From: Candidatus Bipolaricaulis anaerobius
Lineage (GTDB): Bacteria > Bipolaricaulota > Bipolaricaulia > Bipolaricaulales > Bipolaricaulaceae
Direction: 5' to 3'
NCBI RefSeq assembly: GCF_900465355.1
Contig: NZ_LS483254.1
Location: forward strand, 682,001-746,000
DNA: 64,000 nucleotides
A model generated the notes under the pieces. It saw nothing but the letters and a program-made list of their open reading frames with translations. It did not search any database and was not told the DNA's origin. Position 1 is the stretch's first letter. Every line of letters begins with the position of its first letter. Shown here in pieces: positions 35,867 to 45,946 of this stretch. The position numbers were made by a program, and so were the translations under genes.

Positions 35867-35885
35867 TGTCTCGTATTTTGAGACA
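35867..35885. promoter_or_regulatory. Inverted repeat before aconitase, possible IclR operator
   Basis: TGTCTC (35867-35872) and GAGACA (35880-35885) flank a 7-nt AT-rich centre, in a 55-nt gap. The centre contains TATTTT, a possible -10. An IclR regulator is encoded in the same cluster, so this is a reasonable operator candidate. Confidence 0.4.
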
Positions 35886-35912
35886 CGCCCCTCTTTCTGA
35901 GGAGTGATGCGC

Positions 35913-37805
35913 GTGGCGAAAACGTTGACGGAGAAGATCCTCGCCGAGCACATCGTGGACGGCACGCTCGGCAAGGGACGCGAAGTCGGGATCCGGATCG
36001 ATCAGTGCCTGACCCAGGACTCCACGGGGACGATGGCGTGGCTGGAGTTCGAGTCCCTCGGCCTGGACAAGGTCCAGGCTGAACTGGCTGTTTCCTACAG
36101 CGATCACACCTCGCTCGGGTTCAAGGGGGAGTCCACCGACGATCACCTGTTCCTGCAATCCATCGCCTCCCACTATGGGGCGAAGTTCTCCAAGAACGGG
36201 AATGGGGTCTGCCACCAGGTCCATTACGAGCGGTTCGGGATCCCGGGGAAGACGCTTCTCGGGTCAGACTCCCATACTCCCACCGCCGGCGGGCTGGGGA
36301 TGCTCGGGATCGGAGCCGGCGGGGCCGACGTCGCGGTGGCGATGGGCGGGGGCCCCTTCTACCTCACCGTGCCCAAGGTGATGAGGGTCGTCCTCACCGG
36401 GAAGCTCCCATGGGGGGTCACGGCGAAGGACGTGGCCTTGGAGATCCTGCGCCGGATCTCGGTAAAGGGGGGCGTGGGATACTTCCTCGAGTTCACCGGC
36501 CCGGGGGTGAAGATCCTGTCCGTCCCTGAGCGGGCCACGATCACGAACATGTGCACCGAGACCGGGGCTACGTCGTCCATCTTCCCATCCGATGCGGTGA
36601 CGAAGGAGTTTCTGGAGCTGGAGGGCCGCGGATCGGACTGGCGGCCGCTCGTCCCCGATCCCGATGCGATCTACGATGCGACGGTCGAGATCGATCTCTC
36701 CGCGCTCGTCCCCCTCGTCGCCATGCCGGGAAGCCCCGACAATGTGGTCCCGGTGACGGAGGTGGCGGGGACGAGGATCGATCAGGTGTACATCGGCTCG
36801 TGCACGAACGGCTCGTACCGTGACATCAGGGTCGTCGCGGAGCTGCTCCGAGGGAGGCGGGTTGCCAAGGAGATCGACGTCATCGTGTCCCCCGGATCCC
36901 GCCAGGCGTGGGAGATGCTCATCGCCGACGGCAGCTTCCTTGCCCTCACCCAGGCCGGGGTGCGGATGATCGAGCCGGGGTGCAACGCCTGCATCGGGAT
37001 CGGGTTCGTGCCGGGGACGAACTCGCTATCGCTGCGCACGGTGAACCGGAACTGGAAGGGCCGCGGCGGGAACGAGCTCGCGAAGCTCGCCCTCGCGAGC
37101 CCGGAGGTGGCGGCGGCGTCCGCCCTCAAGGGTGTGATCGCCGACCCGCGGGAGCTCCCCCCGGTCGCGGTCCGCGTGACGGATCTCATCGTGGACGACA
37201 CGCTCATCATCGAGCCGGAAGGGGGGGCCGTCCCCGTCCGGCGGGCGCCGAACATCGTCAAGATGGCCCCTCCGCGGCCGCTCCCGGCGGTCCTGAAGGG
37301 CGAGGTCCTGATTGTGGTCGGGGACGGGGTCTCCACTGACGCGATCCTCCCCGCGGGCCCCCTCACCCAGCACCTGCGCTCGAACCTGCCTGAGATCGCG
37401 AAGTTTACCTTCCACTACGAGGACAAGACCTTCGCCGCCCGGGCAGTGGAGAAGGGCGGCGGGTTCATCGTCGCGGGGGAGAACTATGGCCAGGGCTCGT
37501 CGCGCGAGCACGCGGCCCTTGCCCCGTGGCAGCTCGGGATCACGGCCGTCATCGCCAAGAGCTACGCCCGGATCCACAAGGCGAACCTCGTCAACGTGGG
37601 GATCCTCCCCCTCGTCGGCGACACCACGGGGATCGATCAGGGAGACATGTTGGAGATCGATATCTCCGATCTCACGCGCCCGCTCGTGGTGCGCAACCTC
37701 ACCAAGGGGACGGAGGTCCCCGTCCGGGCTGAGCTCTCCGAGCGCGAGCGGCGGATGGTCAAGGCCGGGGGGCTTCTCGCGATGGCCCTCGCTGGCCGCC
37801 GGTAG
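35913..37805 (+). CDS. acnA: Aconitate hydratase
   Basis: A 630-residue 4Fe-4S enzyme isomerising citrate and isocitrate. It has the short single-chain form: SDSHTPTAGGLGMLGIGAGG near residue 120, the cluster cysteines in IGSCTNGSYRD and in EPGCNACIGIG, and the swivel domain with GENYGQGSSREHAAL carrying the catalytic Ser. I place the start at the GTG at 35913, which has AGGAG 8 nt upstream; the ATG at 35907 is too close to that site. It is the first TCA gene of the cluster and runs in either direction. The symbol is chosen loosely; the length differs from E. coli AcnA. Confidence 0.94.
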   Translation: MAKTLTEKILAEHIVDGTLGKGREVGIRIDQCLTQDSTGTMAWLEFESLGLDKVQAELAVSYSDHTSLGFKGESTDDHLFLQSIASHYGAKFSKNGNGVCHQVHYERFGIPGKTLLGSDSHTPTAGGLGMLGIGAGGADVAVAMGGGPFYLTVPKVMRVVLTGKLPWGVTAKDVALEILRRISVKGGVGYFLEFTGPGVKILSVPERATITNMCTETGATSSIFPSDAVTKEFLELEGRGSDWRPLVPDPDAIYDATVEIDLSALVPLVAMPGSPDNVVPVTEVAGTRIDQVYIGSCTNGSYRDIRVVAELLRGRRVAKEIDVIVSPGSRQAWEMLIADGSFLALTQAGVRMIEPGCNACIGIGFVPGTNSLSLRTVNRNWKGRGGNELAKLALASPEVAAASALKGVIADPRELPPVAVRVTDLIVDDTLIIEPEGGAVPVRRAPNIVKMAPPRPLPAVLKGEVLIVVGDGVSTDAILPAGPLTQHLRSNLPEIAKFTFHYEDKTFAARAVEKGGGFIVAGENYGQGSSREHAALAPWQLGITAVIAKSYARIHKANLVNVGILPLVGDTTGIDQGDMLEIDISDLTRPLVVRNLTKGTEVPVRAELSERERRMVKAGGLLAMALAGRR

Positions 37806-37820
37806 CCACCGGGGGAGCAG

Positions 37821-38570
37821 GTGAACACGCTCGACAAGGCCCTGCGGATCCTCACCCTATTGGGGGAAAGCCGGTGCGAGCTGAGCGCTGCGGATATCGC
37901 TCGCTCGCTTGCCCTCCCCCGGAGCACGGCCTACCGCCATATCCTCGCCCTCAAATCCCAGGGCTTGGTCGAGGAAGACCCGGGCACGGGCCGCCTTCGG
38001 CTGGGAGCGAGGCTCCTCCAGTTGGCAGGGGGGGTGCGGAGGCAGGGCCTCGTCGAGGTTGCGCTCCCGCAGATGGAGCGCCTCGTCGCTGAAACTGGGG
38101 AGACCGTCATCCTCGCCGGGCTGCACGGGACGAGCGGGATCTGCCTCGAGCGGGTGGAGGGACACCACGCGTTGCGCGTCTCCCACGAGCGGGGGGCGAT
38201 CTTCCCCCTCCATGCCGGGGCGACGGGGAAGGTCCTCCTTGCCTACCTCCCCCGAGAGGATCAGGAGCGGATCATCGCCCAGGGCCTGCCCCGCTTCACC
38301 GCGACCACGATCACCGCCCCGGGGGAGCTGAGGGCCGAGCTCGCCACGATCCGGCGCCTCGGGTACGCGGAGAGCGACGGGGAAGTGATCCCCTACACCT
38401 ACGGCCTCGCCGCGCCCATCCTGACCGGTGCGGACCGCATCGTCGCCGCGCTGGGCGCCTCGGCCCCGAGCACGCGGCTGGACGCGAAGAGCAAGGGGCC
38501 TTTCTTGAAAGAGCTTTCCGCCACGGCACGGGCCATCGCCCGGGAGCTTGTGGGCCAAGATGCGAACTAG
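37821..38570 (+). CDS. IclR-family transcriptional regulator
   Basis: A 249-residue DNA-binding regulator. The N-terminal winged helix-turn-helix reads [21 protein letters not shown] with the wing near GRLRLG. The effector domain starts near residue 75 and contains [21 protein letters not shown], the IclR signature. IclR proteins sense small carboxylates and aromatic acids. It sits between aconitase (15 nt before) and isocitrate dehydrogenase (22 nt after) on the same strand, so it very likely regulates this operon, perhaps through the palindrome at 35867-35885. The GTG is preceded by GGGGAG. Confidence 0.92.
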   Translation: MNTLDKALRILTLLGESRCELSAADIARSLALPRSTAYRHILALKSQGLVEEDPGTGRLRLGARLLQLAGGVRRQGLVEVALPQMERLVAETGETVILAGLHGTSGICLERVEGHHALRVSHERGAIFPLHAGATGKVLLAYLPREDQERIIAQGLPRFTATTITAPGELRAELATIRRLGYAESDGEVIPYTYGLAAPILTGADRIVAALGASAPSTRLDAKSKGPFLKELSATARAIARELVGQDAN

Positions 38571-38592
38571 AGGCTACCGAAGGAGGTTCACT

Positions 38593-39891
<1,299 letters not shown>

Positions 39892-39900
39892 GGGGAGACC

Positions 39901-41184
39901 ATGGCCCAGAGAGGGATCCGAGAGTACGATGCGAAACGGATGCTCGCCCGCGCGATCGGTGAGTACTCCCGAGGCAAGTTCCGGCTCGACGATCGCCTCG
40001 TCCTCGTCACGCCGGAGACGGACCTCGCCACGCTCGAGGCCGACCACCCGTGGCTGGCGAAGGAGAGGCTCGTCGTGAAACCCGACCAGCTATTCGGGAA
40101 GCGCGGAAAGAACAAGCTCATCCTCCTCAATGCCGACCTCGCGGCGGCCAAGGCGTGGATCGCCGCGCGGATGGGGAGCGAGGTGACGATCGAGGGCGCC
40201 GGCGGCACGACGACCGGGGTCCTCACCCACTTCCTCATTGAGCCGTTCGTTCCCCACGACGCGGAGTACTACCTCGCGTTCACGAGCTCCCGCGATGTCG
40301 ACACGATCCACTTCTCCCCCCAAGGGGGCGTGGACATCGAGTCCGTGTGGGACACCGTGGTCTCGATTGACGTCCCGGTGCTGGCCGACCCGATGCAGGT
40401 GCGCGTCCTCCCCGAACTCCCCGACATCCCCCACCGGGATACGGTCGCGGAGTTCATTCAAGTGCTGTACAGGATCTACGTGGACTACCACTTCACCTAC
40501 CTCGAGTTCAACCCGCTCGCGTTCTTCCGCGGGAGGCTCATTCCGTTGGACACGGTGGCCAAACTCGACGACACGGCGGCGTTCCAGTGCGCGGAGAAGT
40601 GGGGGGAGATCACGTTCCCCCGCCCGTTCGGTCGGCCGACGACCAAGGAGGAAGCCTACGTGGAATCGCTCGACGCGAAGACCGGGGCCTCGCTCAAGCT
40701 GACCCTCCTCAACCCCAACGGCCGGGTGTGGCTCCTCGTCGCCGGCGGCGGGGCGAGCGTCATCTACGCCGACACGGTGGTGGACCTCGGGTTCGGGGAC
40801 GAGCTCGCCAACTACGGGGAGTACTCCGGCGACCCCTCGACCGAGCTCACCTACGAGTACACGAAGACCCTTCTCGACCTCATGACCAGGAACCCCGATC
40901 CCCAAGGGCGGCCGAAGTACCTCCTCATCGGGGGCGGGATCGCCAACTTCACCGACGTTGCCAAGACGTTCACCGGGATCATCCAGGCCCTCGAGGAGTA
41001 CAAGGACAAGCTGCAGAAGAACCACGTCAAGATCTACGTCCGGCGGGGGGGGCCCAACTACAAGGAGGGGCTAGAGAACATGCGGCGGCTGGGGGAGCGG
41101 ATCGGCGTCCCGCTCGAGGTGTACGGCCCGGAGACGCACATGACGCGCATCGTATCCCTCGCCCTCGAGGAGGCCCAGCGATGA
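39901..41184 (+). CDS. aclB: ATP-citrate lyase, small subunit (ATP-grasp / citrate binding)
   Basis: A 427-residue subunit of the enzyme that splits citrate with ATP and CoA to acetyl-CoA and oxaloacetate. It corresponds to the N-terminal ATP-grasp and citrate-binding part of animal ACLY. Visible features: GIREYDAKRMLA and LVVKPDQLFGKRGK of the ATP-grasp fold, the metal-site YLEFNPLAF, then VWLLVAGGGASVIYAD, and GGGIANFTDVAKTFTGII with RRGGPNYKEGL for citrate. The order aclB-aclA matches green sulfur bacteria. The ATG lies 9 nt after icd; the stop overlaps aclA in an ATGA. Confidence 0.93.
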   Translation: MAQRGIREYDAKRMLARAIGEYSRGKFRLDDRLVLVTPETDLATLEADHPWLAKERLVVKPDQLFGKRGKNKLILLNADLAAAKAWIAARMGSEVTIEGAGGTTTGVLTHFLIEPFVPHDAEYYLAFTSSRDVDTIHFSPQGGVDIESVWDTVVSIDVPVLADPMQVRVLPELPDIPHRDTVAEFIQVLYRIYVDYHFTYLEFNPLAFFRGRLIPLDTVAKLDDTAAFQCAEKWGEITFPRPFGRPTTKEEAYVESLDAKTGASLKLTLLNPNGRVWLLVAGGGASVIYADTVVDLGFGDELANYGEYSGDPSTELTYEYTKTLLDLMTRNPDPQGRPKYLLIGGGIANFTDVAKTFTGIIQALEEYKDKLQKNHVKIYVRRGGPNYKEGLENMRRLGERIGVPLEVYGPETHMTRIVSLALEEAQR

Positions 41185-43031
41185 GAAACGACTACGAACT
41201 CTTCACCGCGGACACGAAGGCGTTCATCTACGGCGAGCAGCTGCGCGCCGCGCAGCGGATGCTCGACTTCGACTACCTGTGCCGGAGGGCGGAGCCGTCG
41301 GTAGCGGCCCTCATCACCCCCGAGCGCGGCGGGTTCGAGAAACTGTTCTGGGGGACGAAGGAGATCCGCATCCCGCGGATGACGAGCCTCGCCGAGGCGG
41401 CGGCCCTCTTCCCCGAGGCCGATGTGCTCGTCAACTTCGCGAGCCAGCGCTCGGCGTACGACGTCACGGTGCAGGCCCTCGACATCCCCACCATCCGCAC
41501 GATCGCCGTGATCGCGGAGGGGATCCCCGAGCGCCAGTCGCGGCGGATGGCGGCCCTCGCTAGGGCGAAGGGGAAATGGATCATCGGCCCCGCCACGGTG
41601 GGCGGGGTCAAGGCCGGCTGCTTCAAGATCGGGAACGCCGCGGGCACGATGGAGAACATCCGCGAAGCGAAGCTGTACCGGCCCGGCTCGGTCGGGTTCG
41701 TGTCCGTGTCCGGCGGGCTCTCCAACGAGGCGTACAACATCGTCGCCCGGGCCACAGATGGCCTGAACGAGGGGATCGCGATCGGCGGTGATGCCTACCC
41801 CGGCTCGACCCTCCTCGATCACCTCCTCCGGTTCGAGAGGAACCCGGCGATCAAGCTCCTCGTCTGCTTGGGGGAGGTAGGGGGCACCAAGGAGTACGAG
41901 ATCGCGGAGGCGGTGAAGGCGGGCCGGATCACAAAGCCCCTTGTGATGTGGGTCACAGGGACGTGCGCCAAGGTCCTCCCCGGCCAGGTCCAGTTCGGTC
42001 ACGCCGGGGCACGGGCGGACACCGCGGCCGAGACGGCCGATGCCAAGAACGCCGCCCTCCGCGAGGCGGGGGTGATCGTTCCCCACTCGTTCGACGACTA
42101 CGGCCTCATGATCGAGGAAACCTATGAGCGACTGGTTGCAGAAGGGGTCATCGTCCCCGCGCCCGAGGTCACGCCGCCCACGATCCCGCTCGACTATGCC
42201 CAAGCGCGGGCCGAGGGGCTCGTGCGGCGGCCAACGCACTTCATCTCCACGATCTGCGACGAGCGGGGCGATGTCCACAACTACTGCGGCGTCCCTATCG
42301 ATCGGGTGATCGAGGAGGAGTACGGGATCGGTGGGGTGATCGGGCTCCTGTGGTTCAAGAAGGACATCCCCCCTTACGCCCGTGAGTTCATCGAGATGGT
42401 GATCCAGGTCATCGCCGACCACGGGCCGGCGGTCTCGGGGGCCCACAACACGATCGTCGCCGCCCGGGCGGGAAAGGACCTCATCAGCTCGCTTGTTTCG
42501 GGGATCCTCACCATCGGCCCGCGGTTCGGGGGGGCCGTCAACGGGGCCGCGGATCACTTCCTGTACGGGCTACGGAACAAGCTCGCCCCACGGGAGTTCG
42601 TGGACGAGATGAAGAGGCGCAATGTGCGGATCCAGGGGATCGGCCACCGCCTGCACTCTCTGGAGAACCCCGACGCGCGGGTCGAGCTCATGAAGGCGTT
42701 CGCCAGGGAGCACTTCCGGGCGACCCCCCTCCTTGACTACGCCCTCGCCGTGGAGGCCGTGACGACCCAGAAAAAGGGGAACCTCATCCTCAACGTGGAC
42801 GGTTGCATCGGGGTCCTCCTCGTGGACCTCCTCACCGAGCTCAAGTTCACCGATGCCGAGATCGACGAGATGATCCGGGCGGGGCTCTTCAACGCGTTCT
42901 TCGTCCTCGGCCGCTCGATCGGCCTCATCGGCCACTACTTCGACCAGGTGCGGCTGGAGCAGGACCTGTACCGCCATCCGCTCGACGACATCCTCTACGA
43001 CGTCCCACCGGCCCCTGAGAAGGTTGGGTAG
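41181..43031 (+). CDS. aclA: ATP-citrate lyase, large subunit (CoA ligase / citrate synthase-like)
   Basis: A 616-residue subunit with a CoA-binding and ligase half (residues about 1-330) and a citrate synthase-like half (about 345-616). The phosphohistidine is His274 in GQVQFGHAGARAD. The second half has THFISTICDERGD, GAHNTIVAARAGKDLISSL and GIGHRLHSLENPD (the CoA- and citrate-contacting region), and ILNVDGCIGVLLVDLL. Together with aclB this is the two-subunit bacterial enzyme, a marker of the reductive TCA cycle in known autotrophs. The ATG at 41181 overlaps the aclB stop. A stem-loop follows the gene. Confidence 0.94.
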   Translation: MRNDYELFTADTKAFIYGEQLRAAQRMLDFDYLCRRAEPSVAALITPERGGFEKLFWGTKEIRIPRMTSLAEAAALFPEADVLVNFASQRSAYDVTVQALDIPTIRTIAVIAEGIPERQSRRMAALARAKGKWIIGPATVGGVKAGCFKIGNAAGTMENIREAKLYRPGSVGFVSVSGGLSNEAYNIVARATDGLNEGIAIGGDAYPGSTLLDHLLRFERNPAIKLLVCLGEVGGTKEYEIAEAVKAGRITKPLVMWVTGTCAKVLPGQVQFGHAGARADTAAETADAKNAALREAGVIVPHSFDDYGLMIEETYERLVAEGVIVPAPEVTPPTIPLDYAQARAEGLVRRPTHFISTICDERGDVHNYCGVPIDRVIEEEYGIGGVIGLLWFKKDIPPYAREFIEMVIQVIADHGPAVSGAHNTIVAARAGKDLISSLVSGILTIGPRFGGAVNGAADHFLYGLRNKLAPREFVDEMKRRNVRIQGIGHRLHSLENPDARVELMKAFAREHFRATPLLDYALAVEAVTTQKKGNLILNVDGCIGVLLVDLLTELKFTDAEIDEMIRAGLFNAFFVLGRSIGLIGHYFDQVRLEQDLYRHPLDDILYDVPPAPEKVG

Positions 43032-43348
43032 ACGAGCAGCGACTGGACGCCTCCCGGCGGTCGGGCCGCCGGGGGGCTCCACACCCGGTTCCGCTCGTTC
43101 GCTTTGGGGAGCGCAGATGCTGGTCTCTTTCGACCCGGTTGCTAGGCGGAGGGGGGGAGGCGTGAACCTGCGGCCGGACAGTGAAAAAGGATCGATCGAG
43201 CTGAACAGCCTCAGCCCATTCGCGGTCGTCCGGTCCGGGCGGGAGGGCCGTAGCCTGGCCGTGCCGATCGAGCGCGTCCCCCGAATCGGAAGCCAGGGTG
43301 GACCGCAGCCCCCTTGACCGCCACTGCGGATCCCATCACACTCTTCCC
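43032..43348. other. Intergenic region after aclA
   Basis: A 317-base gap. It starts with a strong hairpin (43051-43077). A 51-codon frame from a GTG at 43162 has a good purine-rich ribosome site but no family resemblance, so I do not call it. A possible -35/-10 pair (TTGACC at 43314, CACACT at 43337) precedes the cyclase gene. Nothing else is evident. Confidence 0.5.
43051..43077 (+). terminator. Hairpin after ATP-citrate lyase operon
   Basis: An 11-bp stem with one wobble pair (CCTCCCGGCGG against CCGCCGGGGGG) and a 5-nt loop, 20 nt after the aclA stop. There is no T-run, so it may act with Rho or as an RNA-stabilising 3' end. Confidence 0.45.
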
Positions 43349-44335
43349 GTGGACGTCCGCCCCTCGATGGATCCGCCCGCGGTTGCGCCCGGTGTTCATC
43401 GCGCGCGCGAAGGGGGAGGCCCGGAGAAGCCCGGGCAGGCGATCCTGTTCGCCGACATCCGCGGGTTCACCTCCTACACGCGCGAACATGGGGACGAGCA
43501 GGCCTACCGCCTCGCCAAGGCGTTCACGACCCTCGCCGAGGGCCGCGTGGCGGAGCACGGCGGCCGGGTCGTGAAGACGTTGGGGGATGGGATCATGGCC
43601 GCCTTCCCCGCGGCGCCGGCGGGCGTCCTGTGCGCCAAGGGGATCCAGGAGGAGGTCGCCCGCCGCAACGTGGCCCATCCCGATGACGCTGTCACCAGCG
43701 GGATCGGGATCGCCTGGGGAACCCCCATTGAGGAGGACGGCGACCTGTTCGGCTTCGTGGTCAACCTGGCCCAACGCCTGGCGGATCGGGCACGGGGCGG
43801 CCAGATCCTCGTCTCCCCGTCCGTGGTCGAGCGCACCGCCGGGGAAGGGATCCGCTACCTCTACCTCGGAATCCACGAACTGAAGGGGCTTGGACCTCAG
43901 GAGATCTACGAGCTCATCTGGCGCGACGAGATCGCCCGCATCACGACGAAGGAGGGACGTCTGAACCTGGTCCTGACCAAGGACGCCCTGGTCGTGGAAC
44001 TGGGGAAGGCAGTTCAAGAGCAGGTGCAGCTCGTCCGGAAGCTCCTCTCCGACCGCGCCGGGCGCCGTCGGGGCCTGCGCGGATTCCTCACCAACCAGAC
44101 GGTGGGGTTCCTCGAACGGCGCATCCCCCAGATGGTGGATCGGGCCCTGTTCCAGGCCGGCTTCGGGCTCGAACATCCGTTGACGGACGTCACTGCCTCG
44201 TTCAGCCGGAACACGCTCACCGTGAAAATCCGTGGCCACCGCGGGATCCGGCTGGGGCCGAAGGACGTGGATCCCTGGCTTGCCGCCGAGTTCGTCGCGA
44301 AGCTATCTCAGCTCAAGGCGGGTCTGGTTCAATAG
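43349..44335 (+). CDS. Class III adenylate/guanylate cyclase-domain protein
   Basis: A 328-residue protein with one class III nucleotide cyclase domain (about residues 30-185). Metal Asp36 is in ILFADIRGFTSYT, metal Asp80 in VVKTLGDGIMAAF, and the transition-state Asn139 and Arg143 in FVVNLAQRLADRA, so the site looks complete. Lys76 and the Asp before LFGF suggest ATP as substrate. The last 130 residues, including KEGRLNLVLTKDALVVELGKA and ERRIPQMVDRALFQAGF, match nothing I know. No membrane helix or sensor domain precedes the cyclase. Start is uncertain: the GTG at 43349 fits a short-leader promoter, the ATG at 43367 is the alternative. Confidence 0.85.
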   Translation: MDVRPSMDPPAVAPGVHRAREGGGPEKPGQAILFADIRGFTSYTREHGDEQAYRLAKAFTTLAEGRVAEHGGRVVKTLGDGIMAAFPAAPAGVLCAKGIQEEVARRNVAHPDDAVTSGIGIAWGTPIEEDGDLFGFVVNLAQRLADRARGGQILVSPSVVERTAGEGIRYLYLGIHELKGLGPQEIYELIWRDEIARITTKEGRLNLVLTKDALVVELGKAVQEQVQLVRKLLSDRAGRRRGLRGFLTNQTVGFLERRIPQMVDRALFQAGFGLEHPLTDVTASFSRNTLTVKIRGHRGIRLGPKDVDPWLAAEFVAKLSQLKAGLVQ

Positions 44336-44356
44336 GTCGGGGTCGACCTCGCTGGG

Positions 44357-45148
44357 TTAGGCGTGGGGGAGCACGAGTTCGCTCACCGTGGTGATGATCC
44401 CGAGGACGAGGAACGCGGCCCCGATCACCTTCCCCAGCCGTTCTTCGGAGGCTAGGTTGGCAAACCGTGCCGCCATCCAGGCCCCAATCGCCCCACCGGC
44501 CGCCCCGATCAAGGCGGCGGATATGGGAAATGGCCCATAGAGGCTGTGGCCTACAGCGCCGGTGAACGCGGTGAACACCATGATCAGTACCGACGTCCCC
44601 ACCGCGCTGTGAACGGGATAATCGAGGACGAAGAGGAGGATCAAGGACATGGCCTCTCCTCCTCCGGCTCCGACCGTGCCGCACATGAGCCCGATCCCAA
44701 GCCCGAAGAGAGCGGACCACACGGAGCTGTGCCGCTTAAATAGCGAAAGATCGACGCGTTCCTTGAATGCCTGGGCCCGTACATTGATGGGCTTCCGCAT
44801 GAAGCTGATCCCCATGAGAAGGATGATGATTCCGGTCGCCCCCCCGAGGCTCGCCGAGGGGATGTACGTAGACCCCCAGCTCCCGATCAATACGCCGACC
44901 ACCGCGGCGGCGGCCATGGGAAGGCTGGCGCGAAACTTGACGCGGCCATTGTGGGCGTAGGTCAATGCGGCCACCAAAGAAGCGATCACATCGGTGGCCA
45001 GGCTTACGCCGATCGCCTGGTATGCCTCGTAATCGAGAAAGGTTACAAGCATGGGGACAACCACCGTGGCCGCTGAGGCCCCGATGATCCCGGTGACCAC
45101 CCCTGCCCCCCACCCGGCCAAAAGCGTGACCAAAATGGAAGTGATCAT
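44357..45148 (-). CDS. TauE/SafE-family membrane permease
   Basis: A 263-residue inner-membrane protein with about eight helices in two homologous halves. The half-repeat signatures are GVVTGIIGASAATVVVPML near the N-terminus and GLMCGTVGAGGGEAMSLIL near residue 160. Family members export sulfite, sulfoacetate or other organosulfur anions; several are uncharacterised. It is the last gene of the padR-ABC-2 operon, 15 nt after the permease. Substrate not determinable. Confidence 0.9.
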   Translation of the reverse strand: MITSILVTLLAGWGAGVVTGIIGASAATVVVPMLVTFLDYEAYQAIGVSLATDVIASLVAALTYAHNGRVKFRASLPMAAAAVVGVLIGSWGSTYIPSASLGGATGIIILLMGISFMRKPINVRAQAFKERVDLSLFKRHSSVWSALFGLGIGLMCGTVGAGGGEAMSLILLFVLDYPVHSAVGTSVLIMVFTAFTGAVGHSLYGPFPISAALIGAAGGAIGAWMAARFANLASEERLGKVIGAAFLVLGIITTVSELVLPHA

Positions 45149-45163
45149 GGCCTTCCGGGAAAA

Positions 45164-45946
45164 CTACTCCACCGTGGCCCGGCGGAAGGCAAAATGGGCC
45201 ACGGCCATGAAGGCGATGGCTAACCCGACCACCACGCCCAAGCTGGGGGCCATCCCCGCCCAGTTCCAGCCCGAGATGGTGAGCTCCCGGAGCGGGGCCA
45301 CCGCGTGGGAGACGGGGTTCACGCTCGCGATCGCCGCCAGCCAGCCGGGCATGGCCTCCTTGGGGAACAGGGCGTTGCTGGTGAACATGAGGGGCATGGT
45401 GATGAAGTTCACGATCGCCATCAGCGTCTCCTGAACCTTGATCGTGGCGGCAAGTGCGAGGGAAAGCCCGCTCAGGATCAGGCTGAAGCACATGGCGATC
45501 GCCAGGATCACCACCACCCCGCCCCAGCCGGCCGCGAACCGCACCCCAAGCGCGTAGGCGATGAGGACGATGATCAGCACCTGAATGCCGCTTTGGATCG
45601 CGGCGGCGAGCATCTTCCCGAACGGGATCGCCGCCCGGGAGATAGGGGAAGCCATGAGCTTCTCCAGGTATCCGATCCGCCGGTCCCAGACGATGGACAT
45701 CCCGGCGAACACCCCCCCGAAGAGGACGGTCATCAGGATGATCCCCGGGGTCATGAACGCCAGGTAGTTTTCCGTCCCGAACATCTGGACCGCCATGGGA
45801 TTTTGGGTCAAGCCCTGCATCATGTTCCCCATGAGCCCGAGCCAGATCACCGGCTGGATCACGGTCATGATGAGCCGCACCCGGGCCCGGAAGAACTTGA
45901 TGAGCTCCCGCCAAGCGACGTACCAAACATCGGAGAGAAGGGTCAT
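45164..45946 (-). CDS. ABC-2 type transporter permease (DrrB-like)
   Basis: A 260-residue permease with six predicted helices. The ABC-2 core region reads PGIILMTVLFGGVFAGMSIV then WDRRIGYLEKLMASPISR, typical of drug or polyketide exporters. It pairs with the ATPase encoded just upstream; their genes overlap in an ATGA. The cluster begins with a PadR regulator, which often responds to toxic small molecules, so drug or metabolite efflux is likely. Substrate unknown. Confidence 0.92.
   Translation of the reverse strand: MTLLSDVWYVAWRELIKFFRARVRLIMTVIQPVIWLGLMGNMMQGLTQNPMAVQMFGTENYLAFMTPGIILMTVLFGGVFAGMSIVWDRRIGYLEKLMASPISRAAIPFGKMLAAAIQSGIQVLIIVLIAYALGVRFAAGWGGVVVILAIAMCFSLILSGLSLALAATIKVQETLMAIVNFITMPLMFTSNALFPKEAMPGWLAAIASVNPVSHAVAPLRELTISGWNWAGMAPSLGVVVGLAIAFMAVAHFAFRRATVE

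Noticed and set aside
43162-43317. A 51-codon frame with a purine-rich site in the gap after aclA
   Set aside because: No family resemblance or operon position, and no start strong enough to outweigh chance.
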